This document shows, piece by piece, positions 16,011-24,197 of a stretch of 38,978 nt of DNA. Source of the stretch: Flavobacteriaceae bacterium (GTDB lineage Bacteria > Bacteroidota > Bacteroidia > Flavobacteriales > Flavobacteriaceae). The stretch is from assembly GCA_947452415.1 (NCBI GenBank), contig CANGCT010000012.1, positions 1-38,978 on the forward strand. Reading direction: 5' to 3'. The stretch's first letter is position 1, and every line of letters starts with the position of its first letter. The position numbers and the translations under genes are program-made. Under the pieces are notes generated by a model. That model was not told the DNA's origin and made no database searches. It saw only the letters and a list, made by a program, of their open reading frames with translations.

Positions 16011-16036
16011 TAGAGATGCTATTAATCGCGTCTCTA
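16011..16036. repeat. Palindrome spanning the thrA stop codon
   Basis: TAGAGATGC (16011-16019) pairs with GCGTCTCTA (16028-16036) with one G-T wobble. The right arm contains the thrA stop codon. It looks like a degenerate copy of the GAGACGCGATTNATCGCGTCTC type of intergenic palindrome that I recall from Bacteroidota and cyanobacteria. The family assignment is from memory and needs a search. Confidence 0.5.
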
Positions 16037-18481
16037 CACATTCCCAATACGAATTACATCTGCAAAAATACCTGACGCGGTAACTGCTGCGCCAGCACCA
16101 GCACCTTTTATTAATAGGGGTTGATCTATATATCTATCGGTGTAAAACTGAACGATGTTGTCTTTTCCTTCCAAATTATAAAATGGACTATCACTAGGGA
16201 TAAATTGCAAACCAACATTTGCTTTTCCATTTTCAAAAGAAGCAACGAATTTTAATCGGGATTCTTTCGATTTTGCTTCTGCTAAAAGGTTTTCAAAATG
16301 ACCGGAATGTTGGGTTAAGGATTTGAAAAAATCCTCGTTAGTAGATGTTTCCATGCATTCTATTGGAAGGAAAGAATTGTTGGTAATATCTTCCATTTCC
16401 ATTGGATAACCGCTTTCGCGAATCAAAATTAAAATCTTTCTAGCAACGTCTACACCACTTAAATCTATTTTCGGATCAGGCTCTGTAAATCCTTGAACAC
16501 CAGCTTCTTTTACAACATCATGAAAGCTGTAGGTTTCGCTAAAATTATTAAAGATAAAGTTCAAACTACCCGATAAAACCGCGTTGATTCGGTTTACTTT
16601 ATCTCCAGAAGCAATTAAGTGTTTTAATGTGTCGATGATTGGTAAACCTGCGCCTACATTGGTTTCAAACAAAAATGGAGCATTGTATTTTCGAGACAAA
16701 GATTTTAAATATTTGTAATTTTCGTATTGTGATGAACATGCAATTTTGTTGCAAGTTACTACGGCAATATTTTGCTTTAAGAACTGGTCGTAAATAGAGG
16801 CAATGTCGCCATTTGCAGTAATATCCACAAAAATACTATTGCGCAAATTCAGTTCTTTGGCTTGAACAATAAATTGGTTTACATTGGCAGTTTGTCCATT
16901 TTCTAATAATGATTTCCAATCTTTAAGTTGCATTCCTTCTTCATCAAAAAACATTTTTCTAGAATTGGAAATAGCAACAACGCGAAGGTTTATTTTTAAA
17001 TTTTCCTTCAAAAATTTCTTTTGTTGGTGAATCTGATCAATGAATTTTTCTCCAACATTTCCAACGCCCATTACAAATAAATTCAACTGTTTGGTATTGT
17101 CTTCAAAGAAACGCTCGTGCAAAGTATTCAAGGCTTTCTTAACGTCATTTTCGTTAATTACCACTGATATATTTCGTTCGGAAGCACCTTGCGCAATAGC
17201 ACGAATATTGACATTATTTTTCCCTAAAGTACTGAACATTTTACCGCTCAATCCTTGGTGGTTTTTCATGCTTTCGCCAACCAAAGCCACGATGCACAAA
17301 TCTTTTTCAACGATACAAGGATCTATTTTATTTTGAGCTATTTCTAGTTCAAACGTGGTATCAATTGCAATTTTTGCTTTTTGGGCATCTTGATTTTGAA
17401 TTCCGATACAAATAGAATGCTCAGACGATGCTTGTGTTATAAATATTACATTGATATTTTCTCTAGAAAGCACTTCAAATAATCGTTTAGAAGAACCAGC
17501 AACACCTATCATTCCAGAACCTTCCAAGGTTAATAATGCAATGTTATCAATATGCGAAATTCCTTTTATCGGATTGGCATTGGCATCGGGAGTATTGGAA
17601 ATTAAAGTTCCATAAGCCTCTGGTTCAAAAGTGTTTTTTATCCAAATAGGGATAGCAGCATTCAAAACCGGTTGAATCGTTGGCGGATACAATACTTTAG
17701 CTCCAAAATGCGACAATTCCATTGCTTCTTGATAAGAAATAGATTGAATTGGTTGTGCTTGTTTTACAATTTTTGGGTTGGCAGTAAACATTCCGTTAAC
17801 ATCGGTCCAGATTTCTAAAGTATCGGACTTAATACCATTTGCAATTATTGCTGCGGAATAATCAGAGCCTCCGCGACCTAAAGTAGTGGTATTTCCATCT
17901 TTTGAGGAAGCAATAAATCCAGGTAAAACGACCACTTGAGAAGTATTGGAATTGAAATAATTGGCAATTAATGTATTAGAAGCCGCAAAGTCAACTACAG
18001 CTTTTCCAAAATTGGAATTGGTTTTAATCAACTCCCGACTGTCTTTAAAAGTACTATTTGGAAGACTTTGTTGCAATGCGGTTGCAATGATTTGCGAAGA
18101 CAATAATTCTCCAAAACCAGCAATGGCATCGGCAGTTCTTGGAGATAATTCTCCCAAAAGAAAACAACCGTCCAAAAGCGTTTGCAATTGATTAATTTGG
18201 CTGTTAATTTTTATCAAAAGGGCATTCTGATGCGACGTTTCTACTAAATCGGTAATAGCTGTAAAGTGTTTCTGTTTAATTTCTTCGAGTGTAGATTTGT
18301 AGGTTTCGTTTTTTGATGCTGCTTTTTGAGAGGCATTAAGAAGCATATCAGTAACGCCACTTAAGGCAGAAACGACAACTGCAAGTTTATTGTCTTTTGC
18401 TTTTTGGTTAACGATTTGGATAACCTTTTGGATATTTTGTGCATTGGCAACCGAGGTTCCGCCAAATTTTAATACTATCAT
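16034..18481 (-). CDS. thrA: Bifunctional aspartate kinase / homoserine dehydrogenase I
   Basis: 815 aa, close to E. coli ThrA (820). The N-terminal aspartate kinase opens VLKFGGTSVANAQN and has LGRGGSDYSAAIIA. Two ACT domains lie at about 310-455 (EGSGMIGVAGSSKRLF, VALVGESMKNHQGLSGKMF). The homoserine dehydrogenase domain starts near 465 (LFVMGVGNVGEKFID) and has the substrate-binding region FTEPDPKIDLSGVDVARKILIL. The ACT domains imply allosteric inhibition by threonine. First enzyme gene of thrABC; it is preceded by a Thr-rich leader peptide, so it is probably also controlled by attenuation. Confidence 0.95.
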   Translation of the reverse strand: MIVLKFGGTSVANAQNIQKVIQIVNQKAKDNKLAVVVSALSGVTDMLLNASQKAASKNETYKSTLEEIKQKHFTAITDLVETSHQNALLIKINSQINQLQTLLDGCFLLGELSPRTADAIAGFGELLSSQIIATALQQSLPNSTFKDSRELIKTNSNFGKAVVDFAASNTLIANYFNSNTSQVVVLPGFIASSKDGNTTTLGRGGSDYSAAIIANGIKSDTLEIWTDVNGMFTANPKIVKQAQPIQSISYQEAMELSHFGAKVLYPPTIQPVLNAAIPIWIKNTFEPEAYGTLISNTPDANANPIKGISHIDNIALLTLEGSGMIGVAGSSKRLFEVLSRENINVIFITQASSEHSICIGIQNQDAQKAKIAIDTTFELEIAQNKIDPCIVEKDLCIVALVGESMKNHQGLSGKMFSTLGKNNVNIRAIAQGASERNISVVINENDVKKALNTLHERFFEDNTKQLNLFVMGVGNVGEKFIDQIHQQKKFLKENLKINLRVVAISNSRKMFFDEEGMQLKDWKSLLENGQTANVNQFIVQAKELNLRNSIFVDITANGDIASIYDQFLKQNIAVVTCNKIACSSQYENYKYLKSLSRKYNAPFLFETNVGAGLPIIDTLKHLIASGDKVNRINAVLSGSLNFIFNNFSETYSFHDVVKEAGVQGFTEPDPKIDLSGVDVARKILILIRESGYPMEMEDITNNSFLPIECMETSTNEDFFKSLTQHSGHFENLLAEAKSKESRLKFVASFENGKANVGLQFIPSDSPFYNLEGKDNIVQFYTDRYIDQPLLIKGAGAGAAVTASGIFADVIRIGNV

Positions 18482-18553
18482 GATCTTTTGTTGTAGGTTG
18501 TATATTTTAAGTTATAAGCTCCTGTATAAGCAGTTTCACTCTCATTTTGAAAG

Positions 18554-18638
18554 CCCATTAAAAGTGGATTATATTTGATAATTATACCCCAAATGGGGTA
18601 GTAGTTGTTGTAGTGAAGGTACCAACAAAAGTAACAAC
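18554..18638 (-). promoter_or_regulatory. Candidate thr operon attenuator
   Basis: Hairpin TACCCC-ATTT-GGGGTA (18600-18585) overlaps the end of the leader ORF. Two competing pairings exist. GTTGTT (18638-18633) can pair with AACAAC (18609-18604), which covers the Thr codons. CCCATT (18597-18592) can pair with AATGGG (18559-18554), which breaks the hairpin. Ribosome stalling on the Thr run would decide between them. The hairpin is not followed by a good U-run, so the exact termination mechanism is unclear. Confidence 0.5.
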
Positions 18639-18689
18639 CCTTGAAGTGGTTGCTACTAAAGAAGAATTTATATTTTTGTTGTTTAACAT
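18582..18689 (-). CDS. Threonine operon leader peptide (thrL-like), 35 aa
   Basis: ATG at 18689 to TAA at 18584-18582, about 100 bp upstream of thrA. The peptide ends TFVGTFTTTTTTPFGV. Ten of 35 residues are Thr, six of them consecutive (codons 26-31, just before the hairpin). This is the layout of amino-acid leader peptides: translation senses charged tRNA-Thr and ribosome stalling alters RNA folding. It is unrelated in sequence to the E. coli thrL peptide. A second ATG at 18693 opens another frame that lacks the Thr run and runs past thrA's start, so I chose 18689. Assignment is by position plus composition; no homologue was searched. Confidence 0.75.
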   Translation of the reverse strand: MLNNKNINSSLVATTSRVVTFVGTFTTTTTTPFGV

Positions 18690-18695
18690 ACATTT

Positions 18696-18703
18696 CAAAA
18701 TTA
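18696..18703 (-). promoter_or_regulatory. -7 promoter element of the thr operon
   Basis: Minus-strand TAATTTTG fits TAnnTTTG. Its G lies only 7 bp before the leader ATG at 18689, so transcription could start at or next to the AUG, making the leader ORF nearly leaderless. No -33 TTG is seen. Confidence 0.4.
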
Positions 18704-18898
18704 CTATTTTTTGTTAATTAAAAAAGTAATATGAGTATTTTTACGAATATCATAATTTTAACGCTATATGGTAATTATTTTATTTTTTAAATTAGAATTG
18801 ATGATTGTTTTTTATTAATTTCCTAATAAAATAGTAGCTAAAATAGTTGGATTTTAATATTTGTTTGCTGAATTTTGAACACAAATTTCAAATAAAAA

Positions 18899-20404
18899 AT
18901 GGACAATACACATTATATAAGTACCGAGACATTAAATATAGAAACCATACAAGAGATTATTTCGCAGCATAAATCCTTGGCTTTGTCGGAAGAAGCAAAG
19001 ATTAATATACAAAAATGCCGTGAATATTTGGATGCTAAAATGGAATCGCATGAAGCACCTATCTATGGTATTAACACTGGTTTTGGTTCGTTATGTAATG
19101 TAATAATTTCTAATGAAAATTTATCCCAGCTACAAGAAAACCTAGTGAAATCGCATGCTTGCGGAACAGGAGAAGAAGTCCCTCTTGAGATTGTTAAAAT
19201 TATGTTGTTGCTTAAAATTCAATCGTTGAGTTACGGACATTCTGGAGTACAATTAATCACTGTAGAACGATTGGTTGACTTTTATAATAAGGATATTTTA
19301 CCAGTAATTTACAATCAAGGTTCCCTTGGTGCTAGTGGCGATTTAGCTCCTTTAGCGCATTTGTCTTTACCTTTACTAGGAGAAGGAGAAGTATATTTTG
19401 AAGGAAAAAAAGTGCATTCTTCAGTTGTATTGCAAAAATTCAATTGGCAACCTATTGTCTTACAATCTAAAGAAGGATTGGCATTGTTGAACGGAACCCA
19501 ATTTATGAGTGCTTACGGAAGTTATATTTTGCTTAAAGCAATGAAATATTCGTATTTAGCAGATGTGATTTCGGCAATTTCTTTAGAAGGATTTGATGGA
19601 AGAATAGAACCTTTCAATGAATTGATTCATTATATTCGACCTCACAAAGGTCAGATTGTAACTGCTAAAAGAATAACAGAATTACTAGAAGATAGTGAGA
19701 TTATTGCTCAAGAAAAACTCCACGTGCAAGACCCCTATTCGTTTCGATGTATTCCGCAAGTGCATGGTGCATCTAAGGATACTATCGATTATGTAAAAAA
19801 AGTTTTTAAGACCGAAATTAATTCGGTTACCGATAATCCGAATATATTTGTTGGCGAAGATGTTATAATTTCTGGAGGAAATTTTCACGGGCAACCTTTG
19901 GCAATGGCTTTAGATTTTCTTGCAATTGCCTTATCGGAATTAGGAAGTATATCCGAAAGAAGAACCTACCAATTAATTTCTGGATTGAGAGGTTTGCCTG
20001 CATTTTTAGTGAGTAATGCCGGATTGAATTCAGGATTTATGATTCCGCAATATACTGCTGCAAGTATTGCTAGTCAGAACAAACAATTGGCAACTCCAGC
20101 CAGCGTAGATAGTATAGTTTCAAGTAATGGCCAAGAAGATCACGTTTCTATGGGCGCGAATGCTGCAACCAAATGTTTGCGTGTTATGGAAAATCTAGAA
20201 CGTATTTTAGCCATAGAATTGATGAATGCCTCTCAGGCTATTGAATTTAGAAGGCCTTTAAAATCGAGTGATTTTATTGAAATGTTTTTGAAATCCTATA
20301 GAGAAGAAGTACCATTTGTAGAAGAAGATCGAATTTTACATTATGACATCATAAGATCTGTAGAATTTTTGAATAGTCTTCAAATAGATGAAATTGTATT
20401 GTAA
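18899..20404 (+). CDS. hutH: Histidine ammonia-lyase
   Basis: 501 aa, cytoplasmic homotetramer family; deaminates L-histidine to urocanate. The self-forming MIO prosthetic group comes from Ala145-Ser146-Gly147 in GSLGASGDLAPLAH. The N-terminal IYGINTGFG and the C-terminal GQEDHVSMGANAA are family signatures. Ser-His in LVKSHACGTGEE occupies the position that distinguishes histidine lyases from tyrosine (His-Leu) and phenylalanine (Phe-Leu) lyases, so histidine is favoured. No other hut gene (hutU, hutI, hutG) is nearby. It is divergent from the thr operon with a 200-bp gap. Confidence 0.92.
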   Translation: MDNTHYISTETLNIETIQEIISQHKSLALSEEAKINIQKCREYLDAKMESHEAPIYGINTGFGSLCNVIISNENLSQLQENLVKSHACGTGEEVPLEIVKIMLLLKIQSLSYGHSGVQLITVERLVDFYNKDILPVIYNQGSLGASGDLAPLAHLSLPLLGEGEVYFEGKKVHSSVVLQKFNWQPIVLQSKEGLALLNGTQFMSAYGSYILLKAMKYSYLADVISAISLEGFDGRIEPFNELIHYIRPHKGQIVTAKRITELLEDSEIIAQEKLHVQDPYSFRCIPQVHGASKDTIDYVKKVFKTEINSVTDNPNIFVGEDVIISGGNFHGQPLAMALDFLAIALSELGSISERRTYQLISGLRGLPAFLVSNAGLNSGFMIPQYTAASIASQNKQLATPASVDSIVSSNGQEDHVSMGANAATKCLRVMENLERILAIELMNASQAIEFRRPLKSSDFIEMFLKSYREEVPFVEEDRILHYDIIRSVEFLNSLQIDEIVL

Positions 20405-20452
20405 TGATTCTATTATTTCATAATAAAAAAATCCTATTTTCTATTCGAATTC

Positions 20453-21073
20453 TTACAAAATATCCAAACTACCTTTTCCTTCTCGAATAACTTCTGGCTC
20501 GTTGCCCGACAAATCAATAATAGTAGACGGGATATTATCGCCATAACCGCCATCAATAACCATATCGACTTTGTTTTGCCATTTTTCAAAAATCAATTCG
20601 GGATCGGTAGAATATTCGATAATTTCATCCTCATCGTGAATGGATGTAGAAATAATAGGGTTTCCTAATTCTTTAATGATTGCTCGAATAATGCTATTAT
20701 CGGGCACCCGAATTCCAACAGTTTTTTTATTTTTAAACACTTTTGGAAGATCATTATTTCCAGGAAGTATAAAAGTATAAGGTCCAGGCAAAGCCCTTTT
20801 AAGCAATTTAAAAGTGGCCGTATCTATTTGTTTCACATAATCGGAAATATGACTTAGGTTATAACAAATAAAAGACAAGTTTGCTTTTTCCAACTTGATT
20901 CCTTTTAGTTTTGCAACTCGTTCTAGCGCTTTGGTGTTGGTAATGTCACAACCCAAACCATAAACAGTATCGGTAGGATAAATAATTACACCACCATTTT
21001 TCAAAACCTCTACTACTTTTTTAATTGCAGCCTCGTTCGGATTGTCTTCGTATATTTTTAAGAACTGTGTCAT
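20453..21073 (-). CDS. L-threonylcarbamoyladenylate synthase (Sua5/YciO/YrdC family)
   Basis: 206 aa, single YrdC-type domain without the extra Sua5 C-terminal domain. Motifs: GGVIIYPTDTVYGLGCDI near the N-terminus, then a KxR-type basic region and GIRVPDN, followed by STIIDLSGNEPEVIREGKG. Established role of the family: makes threonylcarbamoyl-AMP from threonine, bicarbonate and ATP for the t6A37 modification of tRNA. Some relatives (YciO) have less clear roles, so tsaC is likely but not certain. It lies 49 bp behind the uvrD-like gene on the same strand, with a short tandem repeat in the gap. Confidence 0.87.
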   Translation of the reverse strand: MTQFLKIYEDNPNEAAIKKVVEVLKNGGVIIYPTDTVYGLGCDITNTKALERVAKLKGIKLEKANLSFICYNLSHISDYVKQIDTATFKLLKRALPGPYTFILPGNNDLPKVFKNKKTVGIRVPDNSIIRAIIKELGNPIISTSIHDEDEIIEYSTDPELIFEKWQNKVDMVIDGGYGDNIPSTIIDLSGNEPEVIREGKGSLDIL

Positions 21074-21082
21074 TTTTTGTTT

Positions 21083-21103
21083 GTTTCAGGTTTCAAGTTT
21101 CAA
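21083..21103. repeat. Three tandem 7-bp units (GTTTCAG/GTTTCAA) in the helicase-tsaC gap
   Basis: GTTTCAG, GTTTCAA, GTTTCAA are followed by GTT. This is a short simple repeat within the 49-bp intercistronic gap, similar in style to the other periodic repeats in this window. Confidence 0.5.
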
Positions 21104-21122
21104 GTTGGGAACTATTGACTTT

Positions 21123-23459
21123 CTAACCAATAATGTCGAGTTTCGCAAATCGCAACAATAATTTCTTTATTCCTCCAACTTCAAATCGGATTTCGGCTTT
21201 TTTATCGGCACCAACACCTTCGAGATTGATTACTTCTCCTTTTCCAAAACGTTCGTGCATTACTATATTTCCTGCAGTTAATTTGTTGTCGAATAAATTG
21301 GCACCACTTGTATTGGTTCCATTACTGTTTACTGGCTTTAGTTTTCGAATGGTTGAAGAAGAAACTATTTCGTCTCCGTAACGTTTTGGTGGTGTTCCAG
21401 TAACTGGTTTTGCCAAACGCAATTTCGTTTTATCTACATCTCCGAAGATATCGATATCCATCATCGGTTTGTAGCGGTAGCCGCCAGCATCACTCGGATT
21501 GATATATTCTAAATATTCTCCTGTAATTTCTTCTATAAAACGTGAAGGCTCGCTATCGGTTAGTTTTCCCCAGCGGTAACGCGACTGTGCATAGGTTAAA
21601 TAAGCCTGATGTTCGGCTCTAGTCAAAGCTACATAAAACAACCGACGTTCTTCTTCGAGTTCGCTTCGGGTATTCAAACTCATCGCACTCGGAAACAAAT
21701 CTTCTTCCAAACCAACGATAAAAACATACGGAAATTCCAATCCTTTCGCCAAGTGAATGGTCATTAGGGCAACCCTATCGTCATCGCCAGTATCTTTATC
21801 TAAATCGGTTGCTAGTGCTACGTCTTCCATGAATTCCGATAAGGCACCACGGGCTCCGTCAATCTCTTTTTGACCTTCAATAAAATCTTTAATACCGCCC
21901 ATTAACACCTCGATATTTTCAATTCGGGCAATACCTTCGGGGGTACCGTCTTTTTTTAATTCTTGAACTAATCCTGTTTTTTTAGTCACATGATCGGTTA
22001 AAAACCATGCATCCTGATTTTGGTTAATTACTTGAAAACTTTTAATCATCGTTACAAAATCTTGCAACTTGGCTTTGGTTCCTGAATTTAATTTTAAATC
22101 AATTTTATCAATATGTTCCATCACTTCAAAAATGGAACGCTTATAATGGTTGGCTGCAACGGTTAATTTTTCTATGGTAGTATCCCCAATTCCTCTGGCA
22201 GGATAGTTGATTACTCGAACTAGTGCCTCTTCATCTTTAGGATTGATTACCAATCGCAAATAACAAATCACATCTTTCACCTCTTTTCGTTGGTAAAATG
22301 ATAAACCACCATATATTCGATACGGAATATCGCGCTTGCGCAACGCATCTTCCATGGCTCGAGATTGTGCATTGGTTCGGTACAAAATAGCGAATTGCCC
22401 ATTGAGCATTTGGTTGCGCATTTTTTGGTCGAATATTTCTCCAGCAACAAATCGGCCTTCTTCGCCATCGGTTACACTGCGGTGGACTTTAATTTTAGCT
22501 CCAAATTCGTTAGCTGTCCAAACAACTTTATCTAACTTGGTTTTATTTTTATCTATAATAGAATTGGCCGCTTCTACAATGTTCTTGCTAGAACGGTAGT
22601 TTTGCTCCAATCGATAGGTTTTTACGTTATCGTAGTCTTTTTGAAAATTCAAAATATTATTAATGTTGGCCCCTCGAAAGGCATAGATACTTTGCGCATC
22701 ATCACCAACCACACAGATATTCTGAAAACGATCGGACAAAGCACGCACAATTAAATATTGGGAATGGTTGGTATCTTGGTACTCGTCTACCATTATGTAG
22801 CGGAAACGGTCTTGGTATTTGGCTAAAACATCTGGAAAACGGTTTAACAATTCGTTGGTTTTTAGTAACAAATCATCAAAATCCATAGCGCCCGATTTGA
22901 AACAACGGTCTACATAATTGGCATAAATTTCTCCCAAACGAGGTTTTTTAGACATCGCATCTTGTTCTTGTAACTCGGGATTATTGAGGTAGGCTTTTAC
23001 GGTAATCAAGGAGTTTTTATAGGAGGATATTCTGCTTAAAACCTGTTTGGGTTTGTATACATCTCTGTCGAGTTGCATTTCTTTGATAATTCCAGATATA
23101 CAACGAACGGAATCTTGGGTGTCGTAAATGGTAAAATTAGATGGAAAACCAAGTTTATCAGCTTCACTTCGGAGGATTCTTGCAAAAACGGAGTGGAAGG
23201 TTCCCATCCAAAGGTTTTTGGCCTCGTTAGTTCCAACAATATCAGAAATTCGTTTTTTCATTTCCCGAGCCGCCTTGTTTGTAAACGTAAGTGCTAAAAT
23301 ATTAAAAGCATCTACCCCCAAACTCATCAAATAAGCAATACGAATGGTAAGCACCCGTGTTTTACCCGAGCCCGCACCTGCAATGATAATCATTGGTCCG
23401 TCTTTTTGTAAAACTGGTTCTTGTTGCGCTTCATTCAGCTGGCTAATATATTTTTGCAT
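21123..23459 (-). CDS. UvrD/PcrA/Rep-type 3'-5' DNA helicase
   Basis: 778 aa, superfamily 1A helicase. Q-motif-like LNEAQQEPV, Walker A GAGSGKT (28-34), motif II DEYQDTNHSQY, motif III VVGDDAQSIYAFRGA, motif IV EQNYRSS, motif V MTIHLAKGLEFPYVFIVGLE and motif VI RRLFYVALTRAE are all present. The C-terminus (about 730-778: MHERFGKGEVINLEG, RFAKLDIIG) is the Tudor-like tail of PcrA/UvrD that contacts RNA polymerase. It acts in nucleotide excision and mismatch repair, replication restart and removal of stalled polymerase. It has the best promoter match in the window and leads a two-gene run with the tsaC-like gene. PcrA versus UvrD naming is not resolvable here. Confidence 0.93.
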   Translation of the reverse strand: MQKYISQLNEAQQEPVLQKDGPMIIIAGAGSGKTRVLTIRIAYLMSLGVDAFNILALTFTNKAAREMKKRISDIVGTNEAKNLWMGTFHSVFARILRSEADKLGFPSNFTIYDTQDSVRCISGIIKEMQLDRDVYKPKQVLSRISSYKNSLITVKAYLNNPELQEQDAMSKKPRLGEIYANYVDRCFKSGAMDFDDLLLKTNELLNRFPDVLAKYQDRFRYIMVDEYQDTNHSQYLIVRALSDRFQNICVVGDDAQSIYAFRGANINNILNFQKDYDNVKTYRLEQNYRSSKNIVEAANSIIDKNKTKLDKVVWTANEFGAKIKVHRSVTDGEEGRFVAGEIFDQKMRNQMLNGQFAILYRTNAQSRAMEDALRKRDIPYRIYGGLSFYQRKEVKDVICYLRLVINPKDEEALVRVINYPARGIGDTTIEKLTVAANHYKRSIFEVMEHIDKIDLKLNSGTKAKLQDFVTMIKSFQVINQNQDAWFLTDHVTKKTGLVQELKKDGTPEGIARIENIEVLMGGIKDFIEGQKEIDGARGALSEFMEDVALATDLDKDTGDDDRVALMTIHLAKGLEFPYVFIVGLEEDLFPSAMSLNTRSELEEERRLFYVALTRAEHQAYLTYAQSRYRWGKLTDSEPSRFIEEITGEYLEYINPSDAGGYRYKPMMDIDIFGDVDKTKLRLAKPVTGTPPKRYGDEIVSSSTIRKLKPVNSNGTNTSGANLFDNKLTAGNIVMHERFGKGEVINLEGVGADKKAEIRFEVGGIKKLLLRFAKLDIIG

Positions 23460-23478
23460 CCTAACTATTTTGAAACTT

Positions 23479-23509
23479 CAAATTTAAGCTTACTATAGTT
23501 TAATTACAA
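23479..23509 (-). promoter_or_regulatory. Promoter of the uvrD-like gene (TTG-N20-TAAATTTG)
   Basis: On the minus strand TTG (23509-23507), a 20-bp spacer and TAAATTTG (23486-23479) fit the Flavobacterium -33/-7 pattern TTG-N17..23-TAnnTTTG. The ATG follows about 20 bp later. Confidence 0.6.
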
Positions 23510-23531
23510 TATATTTTAAAGGTTTATTCTT

Positions 23532-23539
23532 TATATTTG
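23532..23539 (+). promoter_or_regulatory. -7 promoter element for the 173-aa membrane protein gene
   Basis: TATATTTG fits TAnnTTTG, 26 bp before ATG 23566 and back-to-back with the uvrD promoter. No -33 TTG is visible. Confidence 0.4.
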
Positions 23540-23565
23540 TGAACAATTTATATTCTACAATACAA

Positions 23566-24087
23566 ATGAACACGGACAAAATCATTGAACTAGCTTTTTA
23601 TACATTACCCGCATTAATAACTGGTGCAGTAGCGTATTATTTTTTTCAAATGCACACTCAAAACAGCGAAAACCAAAGACGTTTTATGCTACGAAGAGAA
23701 AATCAAAAACAAACATTACCAATTAAATTGCAGGCATACGAACGCTTGGCTTTGTTGATGGAACGCATTTCACCTACCAAAATAGTAATTAGAATTGCGC
23801 CTTTAAGCGAAGATAAAATAGAATACCAAAACCTGCTAGTTCAGCATATAGAACAAGAGTTTGAACATAATTTGGCCCAACAAATTTATGTTTCGGACGA
23901 ATGTTGGACGATGATTAGCTCTGCTAAAAACACCACTATTCAAAACATAAGAAAAACTGCTTTAAGTACTTCTGTTTCTAATGCAGATGGATTACGCGAA
24001 ACTATTTTAACCAATTCGTTGGAAGGCGAATCGGTGAATAATTTGGCTTTGGGTTATTTAAAAACCGAAGTGAAAGAGTTTTTGTAA
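23566..24087 (+). CDS. Membrane-anchored hypothetical protein, 173 aa
   Basis: Not recognised as a characterised family. ATG 23566 is chosen because an earlier in-frame GTG (23539) overlaps the -7 promoter word. One N-terminal membrane span (about 5-25: ELAFYTLPALITGAVAYYFF) is followed by a basic cytosolic stretch (RRFMLRRENQKQTLPIKLQA) and a soluble, mostly helical domain rich in Glu and Gln with few Cys. It ends NLALGYLKTEVKEFL. I recall similar proteins being common beside helicase genes in Flavobacteriaceae as uncharacterised proteins. Divergently transcribed from the uvrD-like gene. Confidence 0.7.
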   Translation: MNTDKIIELAFYTLPALITGAVAYYFFQMHTQNSENQRRFMLRRENQKQTLPIKLQAYERLALLMERISPTKIVIRIAPLSEDKIEYQNLLVQHIEQEFEHNLAQQIYVSDECWTMISSAKNTTIQNIRKTALSTSVSNADGLRETILTNSLEGESVNNLALGYLKTEVKEFL

Positions 24088-24197
24088 TACACAAATAAAT
24101 CAGTTGTTTGATTAACTAACTACTACATTGTTAGGACTTTTCTTATTGCAATTTGCTAGCAAAGGCATAAAGTCACAAAGGAGAGTTAGTAATAAAC

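Noticed and set aside
18478..18693. 71-codon open frame covering the thr leader region
   Set aside because: It is in another frame, lacks the Thr run, has an odd Tyr/Phe-rich composition and overlaps the thrA start. The 35-codon frame from 18689 explains the region better.
20407..20430. TATTATTTCATAATA as terminator between hutH and tsaC
   Set aside because: A weak all-A/T stem. The run next to it is A on the hutH strand, so it fits neither gene as a normal terminator.
23539..23565. GTG start nine codons upstream for the 173-aa protein
   Set aside because: It overlaps TATATTTG, the likely -7 element; ATG 23566 follows at a sensible distance.
24158..24183. GCAAAGGCATAAAGTCACAAAGG as a dispersed repeat
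   Set aside because: It resembles an AAAGGC/CACAAAG-type intergenic repeat seen in many genomes, but a single degenerate copy without arms is not enough to call.
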